From Enterobacter sp. RIT418 (GTDB lineage: Bacteria > Pseudomonadota > Gammaproteobacteria > Enterobacterales > Enterobacteriaceae): a stretch of 64,000 bases of DNA. The stretch lies in NCBI RefSeq assembly GCF_003057745.1, contig NZ_QBJD02000004.1, positions 186,001-250,000 on the forward strand, in the 5' to 3' direction. Position numbers and translations under genes: made by a program. Below, piece by piece: positions 38,130 to 48,699 of this stretch (position 1 is the stretch's first letter; every line of letters starts with the position of its first letter). The notes beneath the pieces are model-generated. The model was given only the letters and a program-made list of their open reading frames with translations, was not told where the DNA came from and did no database searches.

Positions 38130-38789
38130 GTGCAGTGTAAAGGTTTTCTGTTTGATCTGGACGGTACGCTGGTGGACTCGCTGCCGGTAGTGGAGCGCTC
38201 ATGGTGCCATTGGGCCGACAGGCACGGCATCGACCATCAAGAGGTACTGGATTTTATCCATGGCAAACAGGCCATTACCTCACTGAGACACTTTCTGGCC
38301 GGGCGCTCTGAGGAAGAGATTCAGTCAGAGTTTACCTATCTTGAGCAGATTGAGGCTACGGATACGAACGGCATCACCGCGCTGCCGGGGGCGCGCGAGC
38401 TGCTGGAGCATCTGAACGAAGCTCAGATCCCGTGGGCTATCGTCACTTCCGGCTCTATTCCCGTTGCCCACGCGCGCCACAGGGCGGCGGGCTTACCGAC
38501 GCCGGAAGTGTTCATCACCGCCGAGCGCGTGAAGCGCGGCAAGCCGGAGCCGGATGCGTTTCTCCTTGGCGCTGAACTGCTAGGCCTTACTCCCGCTGAG
38601 TGCGTGGTAGTGGAAGACGCTGCGGCTGGGGTGCTGGCCGGGCTGAACGCCGGGAGTCACGTCATTGCCATTAACGTTCCGGCGGGGTCTCCCCGGCTGA
38701 GTGAGGCGGACTTTGTGCTGGATTCTCTGACGGCACTGGCGGTGTCTAAGGCGCCTGATGGCGTTGTAACCGTCTCGCTAAAAATGTAA
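38130..38789 (+). CDS. hxpA: HAD-family sugar phosphatase HxpA (YfbT)
   Basis: A 219-residue HAD phosphatase that acts on hexitol/hexose phosphates in E. coli. The nucleophile motif FDLDGT gives Asp9 and Asp11; motif II is VTSGS, motif III lysine lies in RVKRGKPEPD and motif IV in VVEDAAAGVLAG. Start choice: a GTG at 38124 sits inside the GGAGG ribosome site, so the GTG at 38130, five bases after it, is used; this also aligns with the family N-terminus. Confidence 0.92.
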   Translation: MQCKGFLFDLDGTLVDSLPVVERSWCHWADRHGIDHQEVLDFIHGKQAITSLRHFLAGRSEEEIQSEFTYLEQIEATDTNGITALPGARELLEHLNEAQIPWAIVTSGSIPVAHARHRAAGLPTPEVFITAERVKRGKPEPDAFLLGAELLGLTPAECVVVEDAAAGVLAGLNAGSHVIAINVPAGSPRLSEADFVLDSLTALAVSKAPDGVVTVSLKM

Positions 38790-38800
38790 TCCCATGATTT

Positions 38801-38825
38801 AGCCCCACGTTGCTGGGGCTTTTTT
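38801..38825 (+). terminator. hxpA terminator
   Basis: AGCCCCA (38801-38807), loop CGTTGC, TGGGGCT (38814-38820), then a T run. It ends the yfbU-hxpA unit before yfbS. Confidence 0.88.
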
Positions 38826-38865
38826 ATGGCAAAATTTAATCTCTTCTCCCTGACAAGGATACGTT

Positions 38866-40698
38866 GTGAACGGTGAACTGATTTGGGTCCTCTGCCTGCT
38901 TTTTATCGCAATCATTCTTTTTGCCACGGGCAAGGTGCGCATGGATGCCGTCGCCCTGTTCGTGATCGTCGCCTTTGTGCTGAGCGGTACGCTTACCCTT
39001 TCAGAAGCCTTCTCCGGGTTTAGCGATCCGAACGTCATCCTGATTGCCGCCCTGTTTATTATCGGCGACGGCCTGGTCCGTACCGGCGTGGCGACCGTGA
39101 TGGGCACCTGGCTGGTGAAGGTGGCGGGCAGCAGTGAAACCAAAATGCTGGTCTACCTGATGCTGACCGTGGCAGGGCTGGGGGCGTTTATGAGCTCGAC
39201 CGGCGTCGTCGCCATCTTCATTCCAGTGGTGCTCAGCGTCTCCATGCGTATGCAGACCTCGCCGTCGCGCCTGATGATGCCGCTGAGCTTCGCCGGGCTT
39301 ATCAGCGGCATGATGACGCTGGTCGCCACGCCGCCGAATCTCGTCGTCAACAGCGAGCTGATCCGCGAAGGCCTGGACGGCTTCAGCTTTTTCAGCGTCA
39401 CGCCGCTCGGGCTGGTCATTCTGGTGTTGGGCATTTTCTACATGCTGCTGACCCGTTTTGCCCTGAAGGGGGAAAAGCAGGATAAAAACAAAGACGGCTG
39501 GAAGCGGCGCACGTTCCGCGATCTGATCAAAGAGTACCGCCTCACGGGCCGCGCGCGGCGGCTCGCTATTCGCCCGGGTTCACCGCTGATTGGCCAGCGG
39601 CTGGACGATCTCAAGCTGCGCGAGCGCTACGGGGCGAACGTCATTGGCGTGGAGCGCTGGCGGCGTTTTCGTCGGGTCATCGTCAACGTTAACGGGGTAT
39701 CGGAATTTCGCGCGCGAGACGTTCTGCTGATCGATATGTCCACGGCGGACGTAGACCTGCGCGAGTTTTGCAGCGAACAGCTGCTCGAGCCGATGGTGCT
39801 GCGCGGCGAGTATTTTTCAGACCAGGCGCTGGACGTGGGCATGGCAGAAGTGTCGCTGATCCCAGAGTCGGAGCTGCTGGGAAAAACGGTGCGCGAAATC
39901 GGTTTTCGTACCCGCTATGGCCTGAACGTGGTCGGCCTGAAGCGCGATGGCGTGGCGATGGAAGGCGCGGTGGTGGACGAGCCCATCCTGCTGGGCGATA
40001 TCTTCCTGGTGGTCGGCAACTGGAAGCTCATCAGCCTGCTGGGGCAGAAGGGGCGTGACTTTGTGGTGCTCAACATGCCGGTGGAGGAGAGCGACGCGTC
40101 TCCGGCCCACAGCCAGGCGCCGCATGCAATATTTTGTCTGGTGCTGATGGTGGCCCTGATGCTAACCGACGAAATCCCTAATCCCGTGGCGGCGATAATC
40201 GCCTGCCTGCTGATGGGGAAATTTCGCTGTATTGATGCGGAAAGTGCTTACAAGGCGATCCACTGGCCGAGCATCATTCTCATTGTCGGAATGATGCCTT
40301 TCGCGCTGGCGCTGCAGAAAACGGGCGGCGTAGATTTGATCGTGAAGGGGCTAATGGACATCGGCGGCGGTTACGGTCCCTATATGATGCTGGTTTGCCT
40401 GTTTGTTATGTGCGCCTCCATCGGGCTGTTTATCTCCAATACGGCGACGGCAGTGCTTATGGCGCCTATTGCGCTGGCGATGGCAAAATCGATGGGCGTT
40501 TCACCGTATCCGTTTGCGATGATGGTGGCGATGGCCGCCTCCGCGGCGTTTATGACGCCGGTCTCTTCACCGGTAAACACGCTGGTGCTGGGGCCGGGAA
40601 ACTACACGTTTAGCGATTTTGTAAAGATTGGGGTGCCATTCACCGTGCTGGTCATGGTGGTGTGCGTGGTGTTGATTCCGATGCTATTCCCGTTCTGA
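38866..40698 (+). CDS. yfbS: SLC13-type transporter with TrkA-C domains YfbS
   Basis: A 610-residue inner-membrane protein of the divalent-anion:sodium symporter group. N-terminal membrane half (about 1-205), then two cytoplasmic TrkA-C/RCK-C domains (about 215-290 and 300-385), then the second membrane half. The loop [16 protein letters not shown] and its counterpart [17 protein letters not shown] are the twin substrate-binding motifs. Substrate is unknown; relatives carry sulfate, thiosulfate or dicarboxylates. Start GTG 38866 gives xNGELIWVL. Confidence 0.93.
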   Translation: MNGELIWVLCLLFIAIILFATGKVRMDAVALFVIVAFVLSGTLTLSEAFSGFSDPNVILIAALFIIGDGLVRTGVATVMGTWLVKVAGSSETKMLVYLMLTVAGLGAFMSSTGVVAIFIPVVLSVSMRMQTSPSRLMMPLSFAGLISGMMTLVATPPNLVVNSELIREGLDGFSFFSVTPLGLVILVLGIFYMLLTRFALKGEKQDKNKDGWKRRTFRDLIKEYRLTGRARRLAIRPGSPLIGQRLDDLKLRERYGANVIGVERWRRFRRVIVNVNGVSEFRARDVLLIDMSTADVDLREFCSEQLLEPMVLRGEYFSDQALDVGMAEVSLIPESELLGKTVREIGFRTRYGLNVVGLKRDGVAMEGAVVDEPILLGDIFLVVGNWKLISLLGQKGRDFVVLNMPVEESDASPAHSQAPHAIFCLVLMVALMLTDEIPNPVAAIIACLLMGKFRCIDAESAYKAIHWPSIILIVGMMPFALALQKTGGVDLIVKGLMDIGGGYGPYMMLVCLFVMCASIGLFISNTATAVLMAPIALAMAKSMGVSPYPFAMMVAMAASAAFMTPVSSPVNTLVLGPGNYTFSDFVKIGVPFTVLVMVVCVVLIPMLFPF

Positions 40699-40705
40699 TT
40701 ATATT

Positions 40706-40733
40706 GCCGGGCGGCGGATGCGCCTTACCCGGC
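40706..40733. repeat. REP element between yfbS and yfbR
   Basis: GCCGGGCGGCGGATGCGCC with TTACCCGGC is a near-consensus REP (40706-40733). It lies eight bases after the yfbS stop and seven bases from the yfbR stop, between converging genes. Confidence 0.88.
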
Positions 40734-40739
40734 ATACGG

Positions 40740-41339
40740 TCAGAGGGGCGAATCCTGGCTGATCTCATCCAGCGATAAATGGAAGCTCGGCACAAACACC
40801 TGCATAAAGTAATCCATCTCATCGCTGCGGCGGGATTCCAGCGTTTTCTCCAGCCGCGTTTTGGCCAGTAAAAATTCGTTGTTCCCCGCGGACAGCTCTT
40901 CCAGACACTTCAGGTAAGCGCACAGCGCGTCCGCCTGCTTCACCAGCAACTTCTCCTCTTCCGTGTACTGATGTTCGTCAATGAGCGGCTCAAAAATATC
41001 GCGCAGCTCTTCCGGCACCATGTCAATTAGCTTCTGCTGGGCGATTTTTTCAATCGCCTTATATTCCTGGGCAATCTGCGAGTTGAAGTATTTAACCGGC
41101 GTGGGTAAATCACCGGTCAGCACTTCTGACGCATCGTGATACATCGCCAGAAGCGCAATGCGTTCGGCGTTGACCTGGCCGTTAAACTTGCGGTTTTTAA
41201 TCGCCGCCAGCGCGTGGGCGACCATTGCCACCTGAAGGCTATGCTCAGACACGTTCTCCGTGCGCACGTTGCGCATGAGCGGCCAGCGGTTGATTAGCTT
41301 AAGGCGGGACAGGTGGGCGAAGAAATGACTCTGACTCAT
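40740..41339 (-). CDS. yfbR: 5'-deoxynucleotidase YfbR
   Basis: A 199-residue HD-domain phosphohydrolase that dephosphorylates deoxyribonucleoside 5'-monophosphates. The metal ligands are visible: His33 (SEHSLQVA), His68 and Asp69 ([12 protein letters not shown]) and Asp137 ([12 protein letters not shown]). Length equals the E. coli enzyme. ATG 41339. It lies downstream of alaA on the same strand, 115 bases away with a REP between. Confidence 0.95.
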   Translation of the reverse strand: MSQSHFFAHLSRLKLINRWPLMRNVRTENVSEHSLQVAMVAHALAAIKNRKFNGQVNAERIALLAMYHDASEVLTGDLPTPVKYFNSQIAQEYKAIEKIAQQKLIDMVPEELRDIFEPLIDEHQYTEEEKLLVKQADALCAYLKCLEELSAGNNEFLLAKTRLEKTLESRRSDEMDYFMQVFVPSFHLSLDEISQDSPL

Positions 41340-41418
41340 AGGTTACCTTTTGTCTTTACGGCGACAGGCTTCATTGTGCGGGGAGGGGAGGGAAGATGCA
41401 AATCGACGGAATGTGCAG

Positions 41419-41444
41419 GCCGGGTAAGCGCAGCGTTACCCGGC
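41419..41444. repeat. REP element between alaA and yfbR
   Basis: GCCGGGTAACGC-type palindrome: GCCGGGTAAGCG and CGTTACCCGGC (41419-41444), ten bases from the alaA stop. As an inter-cistronic REP it may protect the alaA message. Confidence 0.82.
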
Positions 41445-41454
41445 GAGATGACCG

Positions 41455-42669
41455 TTACTGATGATATCCGGAGAGGAACCGGCCGAAGCGGCTGATTGCC
41501 ATTTCAAGATCGTCCTCGCGCGGTAGGGTCACGATGCGCACGTGATCCGGCCACGGCCAGTTAAACGCGGTGCCCTGCACCAGCAGCACTTTTTCCTGCA
41601 GCAGGAAGTCGAGCACCATTTTCTGGTCGTCGTGAATATTAAAGCGCTTCGCGTCGATTTTCGGGAACATATACAGCGCGCCGTTCGGCTTCACGCAGGA
41701 GACGCCCGGAATATTGTTGATCAGCTCCCACGCGCGGTTACGCTGTTCGTACAGGCGACCGCCTGGAACAATGAATTCACTGATGCTCTGGTAACCACCG
41801 AGCGCGGTCTGGATTGCATGTTGCGCCGGGACGTTGGCGCACAGGCGCATCGAGGCCAGCATCTCCAGCCCTTCAATGTAGCCTTTAGCGTGTTTTTTTG
41901 GTCCGTTCAGCACCATCCAGCCCTGGCGGAAACCGGCCACGCGATAGGTTTTAGACAGGCCGTTGAAGGTCACCGTCAGCAGGTCCGGAGCGAGCGCCGC
42001 GATCGAGTGGTGCTGCGCCGCGTCATACAGAATCTTGTCGTAAATTTCATCGGCGAAGATGATCAGGTTGTGCTGGCGGGCCAGCTCAACGATCTCCAGC
42101 AGCAGCTCTTTGGAATAGACCGCGCCGGTTGGGTTATTCGGGTTGATGATCACGATGCCGCGGGTGCGCGGCGTGATTTTGGCGCGAATGTCGTCAAGGT
42201 CGGGGAACCAGTCGGAGGATTCATCGCAAAGGTAGTGGACCGCTTTTCCGCTGGAAAGCGAGACGGCCGCCGTCCAGAGCGGATAGTCAGGCGCCGGGAC
42301 CAGCATTTCGTCACCGCTGTTCAGCAGCGCCTGCATGGCCTGCACGATAAGCTCAGAGACGCCGTTACCAATATAGATATCTTCAACGGTCACGTCGCGC
42401 ATGCCGCGCGCCTGATAATGCTGCATGATGGCTTTACGCGCGGAGTAAAGTCCTTTGGAGTCACAATAGCCTTGCGCGGTGGGCAGGTTACGGATCACGT
42501 CAACCAGGATCTCATCCGGCGCTTCAAAACCAAACGGCGCGGGGTTACCAATGTTGAGTTTCAGAACTTTATTACCTTCCTCTTCAAGGCGTTTCGCCTC
42601 TTTGAGAACGGGACCGCGGATGTCATAACAGACGTTATCAAGCTTGCTGGATTTTTCGATAGGGGACAT
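41455..42669 (-). CDS. alaA: glutamate-pyruvate aminotransferase AlaA
   Basis: A 404-residue fold-type I PLP aminotransferase that makes alanine from pyruvate and glutamate. Visible are INPNNPTG with Asn179, DEIYDKI with Asp207 and Tyr210, the PLP lysine Lys240 in NGLSKTYR and the carboxylate-binding arginine near the end (HVRIVTLPR). It is divergent from lrhA across a 934-base gap. In E. coli alaA is controlled by Lrp. Confidence 0.96.
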   Translation of the reverse strand: MSPIEKSSKLDNVCYDIRGPVLKEAKRLEEEGNKVLKLNIGNPAPFGFEAPDEILVDVIRNLPTAQGYCDSKGLYSARKAIMQHYQARGMRDVTVEDIYIGNGVSELIVQAMQALLNSGDEMLVPAPDYPLWTAAVSLSSGKAVHYLCDESSDWFPDLDDIRAKITPRTRGIVIINPNNPTGAVYSKELLLEIVELARQHNLIIFADEIYDKILYDAAQHHSIAALAPDLLTVTFNGLSKTYRVAGFRQGWMVLNGPKKHAKGYIEGLEMLASMRLCANVPAQHAIQTALGGYQSISEFIVPGGRLYEQRNRAWELINNIPGVSCVKPNGALYMFPKIDAKRFNIHDDQKMVLDFLLQEKVLLVQGTAFNWPWPDHVRIVTLPREDDLEMAISRFGRFLSGYHQ

Positions 42670-43603
42670 GAACTTTTAACCTTTTCGCTATTATTGCCAC
42701 TCCCTGCCGTGGAAGCTAGCATGGAACAATGTACTCCCACACCGCTGCGTTTTGAAGGGTAGGCAGAGGAAGATTTTGCGCAATAAGCGAAATGTTGTGC
42801 AATGTATTTCGCTGCGTTAGTTCGTTTTTTGTGTTTTAAAGTTGTATGTTTAAGGTGTTTTTTGGTTTTTTATGTTTAGAAATTTATTTTTTATTGGATA
42901 TTCTGCTGTATAAAATAAAATGCTATCCCGGCGGGGCCGGTTGTTACGTCCGGTGATGATTCGTAAAACATGAATGTTCGCCCGCCCAGGACATTAATTG
43001 TGCTACAGATATAAACGTTACTCATGTGAAATTAATGTTAAGTGTTATTAATGAATAGTCCTAATCTAAATTAAAGTTTATTTATTATTAACGTGGGAGA
43101 TGCAACTTTCGATATTTTTATTAAAATGAATTTGGCAGTAGCTTAGCGTCGTTAAATCCCGATAATGCATTAAGACTTATAAATAAAGTGGATTTGAGTT
43201 AAGATGCCATAAGGCAAAGTCGGCGTAAGAGTGAACGGTTTTGTATTTCTTACCCGCTTTTCTTAATTAAATGATTGTTATTGTTATGATTATCTTTGGC
43301 TGGATTGTGTGAACCGCATCCTGCTACGTTGACAGCGCTGCGACAAAGATGGCAGAAAACGAGTCTTGGCTTTAATGAGATTTACATAAACCTGCACACA
43401 TCGAATAATTCTTAACGTCTACGAGAATAAAAATTACGTCATGAAACGTGTTTTCTGACGGATGATATAAAGCAGCACAATAACTATCTGTCAGGCAGTC
43501 TGCCGGGCCGGGATGCGATAAAATCTTCAGAAGGAATTGTTTACCTGCTACACACAGCTTCAACCCGGGCAGCTCCGAACGAGCAACCTGAAAGTGAAAA
43601 AAT
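42670..43603. promoter_or_regulatory. long AT-rich region between alaA and lrhA
   Basis: These 934 bases carry no credible gene. The part from about 42780 to 43330 is strikingly AT-rich with many A and T tracts, unlike the coding DNA around it; such DNA attracts H-NS. Promoters of alaA (near 42700) and lrhA must lie here. In E. coli lrhA has a long untranslated leader and controls itself, so 43300-43603 is probably transcribed leader. Confidence 0.6.
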
Positions 43604-44542
43604 ATGATAAATGCAAATCGTCCGATAATGAATCTCGACCTCGATCTGCTGAGAACGTTTGTTGCGGTCGCCGATCTCAATACTTTTGCAGCAGCAGCCG
43701 CTGCCGTTTGCCGTACCCAATCCGCCGTGAGTCAACAGATGCAGCGGTTGGAGCAGCTGGTCGGTAAAGAACTGTTTGCGCGCCATGGCCGCAATAAGCT
43801 CCTGACCGAGCACGGTATTCAGCTTCTGGGTTATGCCAGAAAAATACTGCGTTTTAATGATGAAGCATGTATGTCATTAATGTTTAGCAATCTTCAGGGA
43901 GTGCTAACGTTAGGGGCATCTGATGAGTCAGCAGACACCATATTGCCTTTTCTTCTCAATCGCGTGAGTTCGGTTTATCCGAAACTCGCGCTGGACGTTA
44001 GCGTTAAGCGAAACGCCTTTATGATTGAGATGCTGAAAGAGAATGAAGTGGATCTGGTCGTGACCACGCATCGTCCTGGGCAATTTGATTGCCTGACGCT
44101 GCGCACATCTCCGACGCACTGGTATTGCGCCGCGGAGTATGTGTTGCAAAAAGGCGAGCCGATTCCGCTGGTGCTGCTGGACGATCCCAGCCCGTTCCGC
44201 GATATGGTGCTTACGGCGCTCAATAAGGCCAATATTCCCTGGCGTCTCGCCTATGTGGCGTCGACCTTACCCGCCGTGCGTGCTGCCGTTAAGGCGGGGC
44301 TGGGGGTGACGGCGCGTCCTGTGGAGATGATGAGCCCGGATCTGCGCGTATTGGGTAAAAGCGATGGTCTCCCCGCGCTGCCGGACACGGAGTATCTGCT
44401 TTGCCACAATGCTGCCAGCAATAACGATCTGGCAAAAGTCGTGTTCGAGGCCATGGAAAACTATCATAATCCATGGCAGTACGAGCAGATTACCTCCGAA
44501 GGAGGGGATGACTCTCTGATCGTTGAGGGGGATTTTGAGTGA
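43604..44542 (+). CDS. lrhA: LysR-type regulator LrhA
   Basis: A 312-residue LysR-family regulator. The N-terminal winged helix (about 11-70) contains [24 protein letters not shown] and [24 protein letters not shown]; the effector domain fills the rest. In E. coli LrhA represses flhDC and so motility, represses type 1 fimbriae and affects RpoS; its ligand is unknown. ATG 43604 gives the family start [16 protein letters not shown]. Followed by its own terminator and then nuo. Confidence 0.95.
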   Translation: MINANRPIMNLDLDLLRTFVAVADLNTFAAAAAAVCRTQSAVSQQMQRLEQLVGKELFARHGRNKLLTEHGIQLLGYARKILRFNDEACMSLMFSNLQGVLTLGASDESADTILPFLLNRVSSVYPKLALDVSVKRNAFMIEMLKENEVDLVVTTHRPGQFDCLTLRTSPTHWYCAAEYVLQKGEPIPLVLLDDPSPFRDMVLTALNKANIPWRLAYVASTLPAVRAAVKAGLGVTARPVEMMSPDLRVLGKSDGLPALPDTEYLLCHNAASNNDLAKVVFEAMENYHNPWQYEQITSEGGDDSLIVEGDFE

Positions 44543-44588
44543 TTGATTGCTCAAAATTCTCGTAACAAAATGTAAGTGCAAAAAAGAG

Positions 44589-44625
44589 CCACTCACGTGT
44601 AATTCTCGTGAAGTGGTTTTTTTTT
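44589..44625 (+). terminator. lrhA terminator
   Basis: CCACTCACG (44589-44597) pairs with CGTGAAGTGG (44607-44616) with one bulged base, then nine T. It begins 47 bases after the lrhA stop. Confidence 0.82.
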
Positions 44626-45173
44626 GCCATAAATAACCCCTTTACGAAAAAGGGATTATAAAATAACCTCGTATTATCAACGTAGTAAATGATTTTGGCT
44701 GTTTGTTGTACGCATTTGGTTCTAACTTCCTTCACAACCCCCTTATGTTAAAAAAGCGGGATATATGTTGCCGTTTTTTTGAGTGAATTAACAAAAGCGT
44801 GTCTCAGATCAAGAAAATACTCCTATTTAGGGGGAGGAATCGTTGGCAAATCCTGTCAAAATAGGAGGGTTATTTTTTTTACTTCCAAAACGGACACGAT
44901 TCAACACCATGCATTTGACGTAAAGTCATGTACCCACCAGGGTTAAAGGGCATGAATTGTTAACGAGAATCGAACGATGTAATTTAATGTGAAGAAACCT
45001 TTGTTAAAGTTGACAAAAGGTTATAGAAAGGAGTAAAAAACCCCATCATTTTGCTGTCTATGTCTCATTTCTGACAGTTAGTGTAAGGTTTTTTTGTTCC
45101 TCCCCATGAATCGATGTGATGCCTATCTGCCAGCAAGAGCAGTGTCGTCGGTATCACTTTTGATGAGTAAGCA
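44626..45173 (+). promoter_or_regulatory. nuo promoter region with a second terminator-like hairpin
   Basis: These 548 bases hold no gene. A second hairpin, AAAAAAGCGG with CCGTTTTTTT (44750-44780), stands in the first third. Near the end, TTGACA at 45010-45015 and TATAGA at 45022-45027 are promoter-like but wrongly spaced for each other; TTTGTT (45000) fits TATAGA with 16 bases. The E. coli nuo promoter lies far upstream of nuoA and is controlled by ArcA, NarL, FNR and Fis; a long leader is likely here too. Confidence 0.55.
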
Positions 45174-45614
45174 ATGAGTATGTCAACATCCACAGAAGTC
45201 ATCGCTCATCACTGGGCATTCGCAATCTTTCTTATTGTAGCCATTGGCCTGTGCTGCCTGATGTTAGTCGGCGGCTGGTTCCTGGGCGGTCGCGCCCGCG
45301 CAAGGCACAAAAACACACCTTTCGAATCAGGTATTGATTCCGTAGGTACCGCTCGCTTACGCCTGTCTGCCAAGTTTTATTTGGTAGCCATGTTCTTCGT
45401 CATCTTCGACGTGGAAGCGCTTTACCTTTTCGCATGGTCCACGTCCATTCGCGAAAGTGGTTGGGTGGGGTTTGTCGAGGCCGCAATTTTCATTTTAGTG
45501 CTACTGGCCGGTCTGGTTTACCTGGTGCGTATTGGCGCACTTGACTGGACGCCCGCGCGTTCACGTCGTGAACACATCAACCCGGAAAACAGTAACTCTA
45601 ATCGTCAGCAGTAA
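45174..45614 (+). CDS. nuoA: NADH:quinone oxidoreductase subunit NuoA
   Basis: A 146-residue membrane-arm subunit of complex I (ND3 homologue) with three hydrophobic segments. The long loop after helix 1 carries [13 protein letters not shown], the switch loop near the quinone site, and helix 2 holds FDVEALYLF with the conserved acidic residues. It is the first gene of the nuo operon; nuoB follows after 15 bases. Confidence 0.97.
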   Translation: MSMSTSTEVIAHHWAFAIFLIVAIGLCCLMLVGGWFLGGRARARHKNTPFESGIDSVGTARLRLSAKFYLVAMFFVIFDVEALYLFAWSTSIRESGWVGFVEAAIFILVLLAGLVYLVRIGALDWTPARSRREHINPENSNSNRQQ

Positions 45615-45629
45615 CAGCGAGGCAATAAG

Positions 45630-46304
45630 ATGGATTATACGCTCACCCGCATAGATCCTAACGGTGAGAATGACCGTTACCCCCTGCAAAAACAGGAGAT
45701 CGTAACTGACCCCCTGGAGCAAGAAGTCAACAAAAGCGTGTACATGGGCAAGCTCGAGCATGCCATGCACGATATGGTCAACTGGGGTCGTAAGAACTCC
45801 ATCTGGCCTTACAACTTTGGCCTTTCTTGCTGCTACGTTGAAATGGTGACGTCATTCACTGCGGTGCATGACGTTGCGCGTTTTGGGGCCGAGGTACTGC
45901 GTGCGTCTCCGCGTCAGGCTGACCTGATGGTTGTGGCCGGTACGTGCTTTACCAAAATGGCGCCGGTCATTCAGCGTCTCTATGACCAGATGCTTGAGCC
46001 AAAATGGGTTATCTCCATGGGCGCCTGTGCAAACTCTGGCGGTATGTACGACATTTACTCTGTTGTTCAGGGCGTGGATAAGTTTATCCCGGTAGATGTT
46101 TACATCCCAGGCTGCCCGCCGCGCCCAGAAGCGTACATGCAGGCGCTGATGCTGCTGCAAGAGTCTATTGGCAAAGAACGTCGTCCGCTCTCCTGGGTGG
46201 TAGGCGATCAGGGTGTATACCGTGCCAATATGCCGTCTGAGCGCGAGCGTAAACGCGGAGAACGTATTGCAGTCACCAACCTGCGTACGCCTGACGAAAT
46301 TTAA
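45630..46304 (+). CDS. nuoB: NADH:quinone oxidoreductase subunit NuoB
   Basis: A 224-residue subunit that holds cluster N2, the last iron-sulfur cluster before quinone. The ligands are the tandem Cys67-Cys68 (LSCCYVEM), Cys133 (MGACANSGG) and Cys162 (IPGCPPRP). Compared with the recalled E. coli sequence (220 residues) there is a four-residue insertion around [12 protein letters not shown] (41-52), which shifts all ligands by four. Part of the Q-module with NuoCD. Confidence 0.97.
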   Translation: MDYTLTRIDPNGENDRYPLQKQEIVTDPLEQEVNKSVYMGKLEHAMHDMVNWGRKNSIWPYNFGLSCCYVEMVTSFTAVHDVARFGAEVLRASPRQADLMVVAGTCFTKMAPVIQRLYDQMLEPKWVISMGACANSGGMYDIYSVVQGVDKFIPVDVYIPGCPPRPEAYMQALMLLQESIGKERRPLSWVVGDQGVYRANMPSERERKRGERIAVTNLRTPDEI

Positions 46305-46317
46305 TTTGCGCCTGTGG

Positions 46318-46367
46318 GCCTGGAGAATACCTTCGCATATCACTACTCAAATAGCGCGAAGCCAGGC
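46318..46367 (+). other. bulged hairpin between nuoB and nuoC
   Basis: GCCTGG (46318-46323) and CTTCGC (46331-46336) pair with GCGAAG (46356-46361) and CCAGGC (46362-46367), a 12-bp stem with a seven-base bulge on one side. No T run follows. It fills most of the 89-base gap between nuoB and nuoC. Confidence 0.5.
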
Positions 46368-46393
46368 TTAACAGTCACCACGGACCATTTGCA

Positions 46394-48196
46394 ATGGTGA
46401 ACAATATGACCGACTTAACCGCGCAAGAAGCCGCCTGGCAAACACGGGATCATCTCGATGACCCAGTTATTGGCGAACTGCGCAACCGTTTTGGGCCGGA
46501 TGCCTTTACCGTTCAGGCTACCCGCACCGGGGTACCCGTTGTTTGGGTCAAGCGTGAACAATTACTGGAAGTGGTCGATTTCCTCAAGAAATTGCCAAAA
46601 CCTTACGTCATGCTGTTTGACTTACACGGCATGGATGAACGTCTTCGCACGCACCGCCAGGGTCTCCCTGCTGCGGATTTTTCCGTTTTCTACCACCTGA
46701 TCTCAATAGACCGCAACACGGATATTATGCTCAAGGTGGCATTGTCTGAAAACGACATGCATCTGCCGACGATCACCAAACTTTTCCCGAACGCCAACTG
46801 GTACGAGCGTGAAACCTGGGAAATGTTTGGCATGACCTTCGACGGCCACCCGCACCTGACGCGCATCATGATGCCGCAGACCTGGACCGGCCACCCGCTG
46901 CGTAAAGACTACCCGGCACGCGCCACCGAATTTGACCCGTTTGAGCTGACCAAAGCCAAGCAGGATCTGGAGATGGAAGCGCTGACCTTCAAGCCGGAAG
47001 ACTGGGGCATGAAGCGCGGCACCGAAAACGAGGATTTCATGTTCCTCAACCTCGGTCCAAACCACCCGTCTGCGCACGGTGCGTTCCGTATTATTCTCCA
47101 GCTTGATGGCGAAGAGATTGTCGATTGCGTTCCTGACATCGGCTACCACCACCGTGGTGCTGAGAAGATGGGCGAGCGCCAGTCCTGGCACAGCTACATT
47201 CCGTATACCGACCGTATTGAGTACCTCGGCGGCTGCGTCAACGAGATGCCGTACGTGCTGGCCGTTGAGAAGCTCGCGGGTATCGTAACGCCGGACCGCG
47301 TTAACGTGATCCGCGTTATGCTTTCTGAGCTGTTCCGTATCAACAGCCACCTGCTGTATATCTCCACGTTCATTCAGGACGTCGGCGCGATGACGCCGGT
47401 CTTCTTCGCCTTCACCGATCGTCAGAAAATCTACGATCTGGTGGAAGCGATCACCGGCTTCCGTATGCACCCGGCCTGGTTCCGCATCGGCGGCGTCGCG
47501 CACGATCTGCCGCGCGGCTGGGATCGCCTGCTTCGCGAGTTCCTGGAGTGGATGCCGAAGCGTCTGGATTCTTACGAGAAAGCCGCGCTGCGTAACACCA
47601 TCCTCAAAGGCCGTTCTCAGGGCGTCGCGGCGTATAACGCGAAAGAAGCGCTGGAGTGGGGCACCACGGGGGCAGGGTTACGCGCGACGGGTATTGATTT
47701 CGACGTGCGTAAGGCCCGTCCTTATTCTGGCTATGAGAACTTCGACTTTGAAGTCCCGGTTGGCGGCGGCGTTTCTGACTGCTACACCCGCGTGATGCTG
47801 AAAGTGGAAGAGCTGCGCCAGAGCCTGCGCATTCTCCAGCAGTGCCTCGATAACATGCCGGAAGGCCCGTTCAAGGCGGATCACCCGCTGACCACGCCGC
47901 CGCCGAAAGAGCGCACGCTGCAACATATCGAAACCCTGATCACCCACTTCCTGCAGGTTTCCTGGGGCCCGGTCATGCCGGCGCAAGAATCCTTCCAGAT
48001 GGTTGAAGCGACCAAGGGTATCAACAGCTACTACCTGACCAGTGACGGCAGCACCATGAGCTATCGTACGCGTATTCGTACGCCGAGCTATGCGCACCTG
48101 CAGCAGATCCCGGCGGCCATTCGCGGCAGCCTGGTTTCTGACCTGATTGTGTATCTGGGCAGTATCGATTTTGTTATGTCAGACGTGGACCGCTAA
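46394..48196 (+). CDS. nuoC: NADH:quinone oxidoreductase fused subunit NuoC/NuoD
   Basis: A 600-residue fusion of the 30-kDa (NuoC, about 1-190) and 49-kDa (NuoD, about 210-600) subunits, as is usual in enterobacteria. NuoC signature [29 protein letters not shown]; NuoD signature [14 protein letters not shown] and [14 protein letters not shown]. The histidine of HPSAHG lines the quinone site. ATG 46394 is used; an in-frame ATG four codons later is also possible. The gene is followed by nuoE after two bases. Confidence 0.97.
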   Translation: MVNNMTDLTAQEAAWQTRDHLDDPVIGELRNRFGPDAFTVQATRTGVPVVWVKREQLLEVVDFLKKLPKPYVMLFDLHGMDERLRTHRQGLPAADFSVFYHLISIDRNTDIMLKVALSENDMHLPTITKLFPNANWYERETWEMFGMTFDGHPHLTRIMMPQTWTGHPLRKDYPARATEFDPFELTKAKQDLEMEALTFKPEDWGMKRGTENEDFMFLNLGPNHPSAHGAFRIILQLDGEEIVDCVPDIGYHHRGAEKMGERQSWHSYIPYTDRIEYLGGCVNEMPYVLAVEKLAGIVTPDRVNVIRVMLSELFRINSHLLYISTFIQDVGAMTPVFFAFTDRQKIYDLVEAITGFRMHPAWFRIGGVAHDLPRGWDRLLREFLEWMPKRLDSYEKAALRNTILKGRSQGVAAYNAKEALEWGTTGAGLRATGIDFDVRKARPYSGYENFDFEVPVGGGVSDCYTRVMLKVEELRQSLRILQQCLDNMPEGPFKADHPLTTPPPKERTLQHIETLITHFLQVSWGPVMPAQESFQMVEATKGINSYYLTSDGSTMSYRTRIRTPSYAHLQQIPAAIRGSLVSDLIVYLGSIDFVMSDVDR

Positions 48197-48198
48197 TT

Positions 48199-48699
48199 AT
48201 GCACGAGAATCAACAACCACAAACCGAGGCTTTTGAGCTGAGTGAAGCAGAGCGTGCCGCCATTGAGCACGAGATGCACCACTACGAAGACCCGCGTGCG
48301 GCGTCCATTGAAGCGCTGAAAATCGTTCAGAAACAGCGTGGTTGGGTGCCGGATGGTGCGATCTACGAGATCGCGAAAGTGCTGGGTATTCCGGCAAGCG
48401 ACGTGGAAGGCGTGGCAACGTTCTACAGCCAGATCTTCCGCCAGCCGGTCGGCCGTCACGTGATCCGCTACTGCGACAGCGTGGTTTGCCACATCACCGG
48501 CTACCAGGGCATTCAGGCTGCGATTGAGAAGAAGCTCAATATCAAGCCGGGCCAGACGACGTTCGACGGGCGCTTTACCCTGCTGCCAACCTGCTGCCTG
48601 GGTAACTGCGACAAGGGGCCGACCATGATGATTGATGAGGACACTCACAGCCATCTGACGCCGGAAGCGATTCCTGACCTGCTGGAGCAGTATAAATAA
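48199..48699 (+). CDS. nuoE: NADH:quinone oxidoreductase subunit NuoE
   Basis: A 166-residue 24-kDa-type subunit of the NADH dehydrogenase module holding the 2Fe-2S cluster N1a. Its ligands are Cys92 and Cys97 (YCDSVVCH) and Cys133 and Cys137 ([10 protein letters not shown]). Its TAA shares a base with the ATG of nuoF. Confidence 0.97.
   Translation: MHENQQPQTEAFELSEAERAAIEHEMHHYEDPRAASIEALKIVQKQRGWVPDGAIYEIAKVLGIPASDVEGVATFYSQIFRQPVGRHVIRYCDSVVCHITGYQGIQAAIEKKLNIKPGQTTFDGRFTLLPTCCLGNCDKGPTMMIDEDTHSHLTPEAIPDLLEQYK

Noticed and set aside
41542..42762. 406-codon frame antisense to alaA
   Set aside because: Shadow of a conserved aminotransferase; product shows no family features.
43372..43680. 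102-codon minus-strand frame upstream of and overlapping lrhA
   Set aside because: Runs into the certain lrhA coding region and lies in AT-rich leader DNA; no ribosome site or family pattern.
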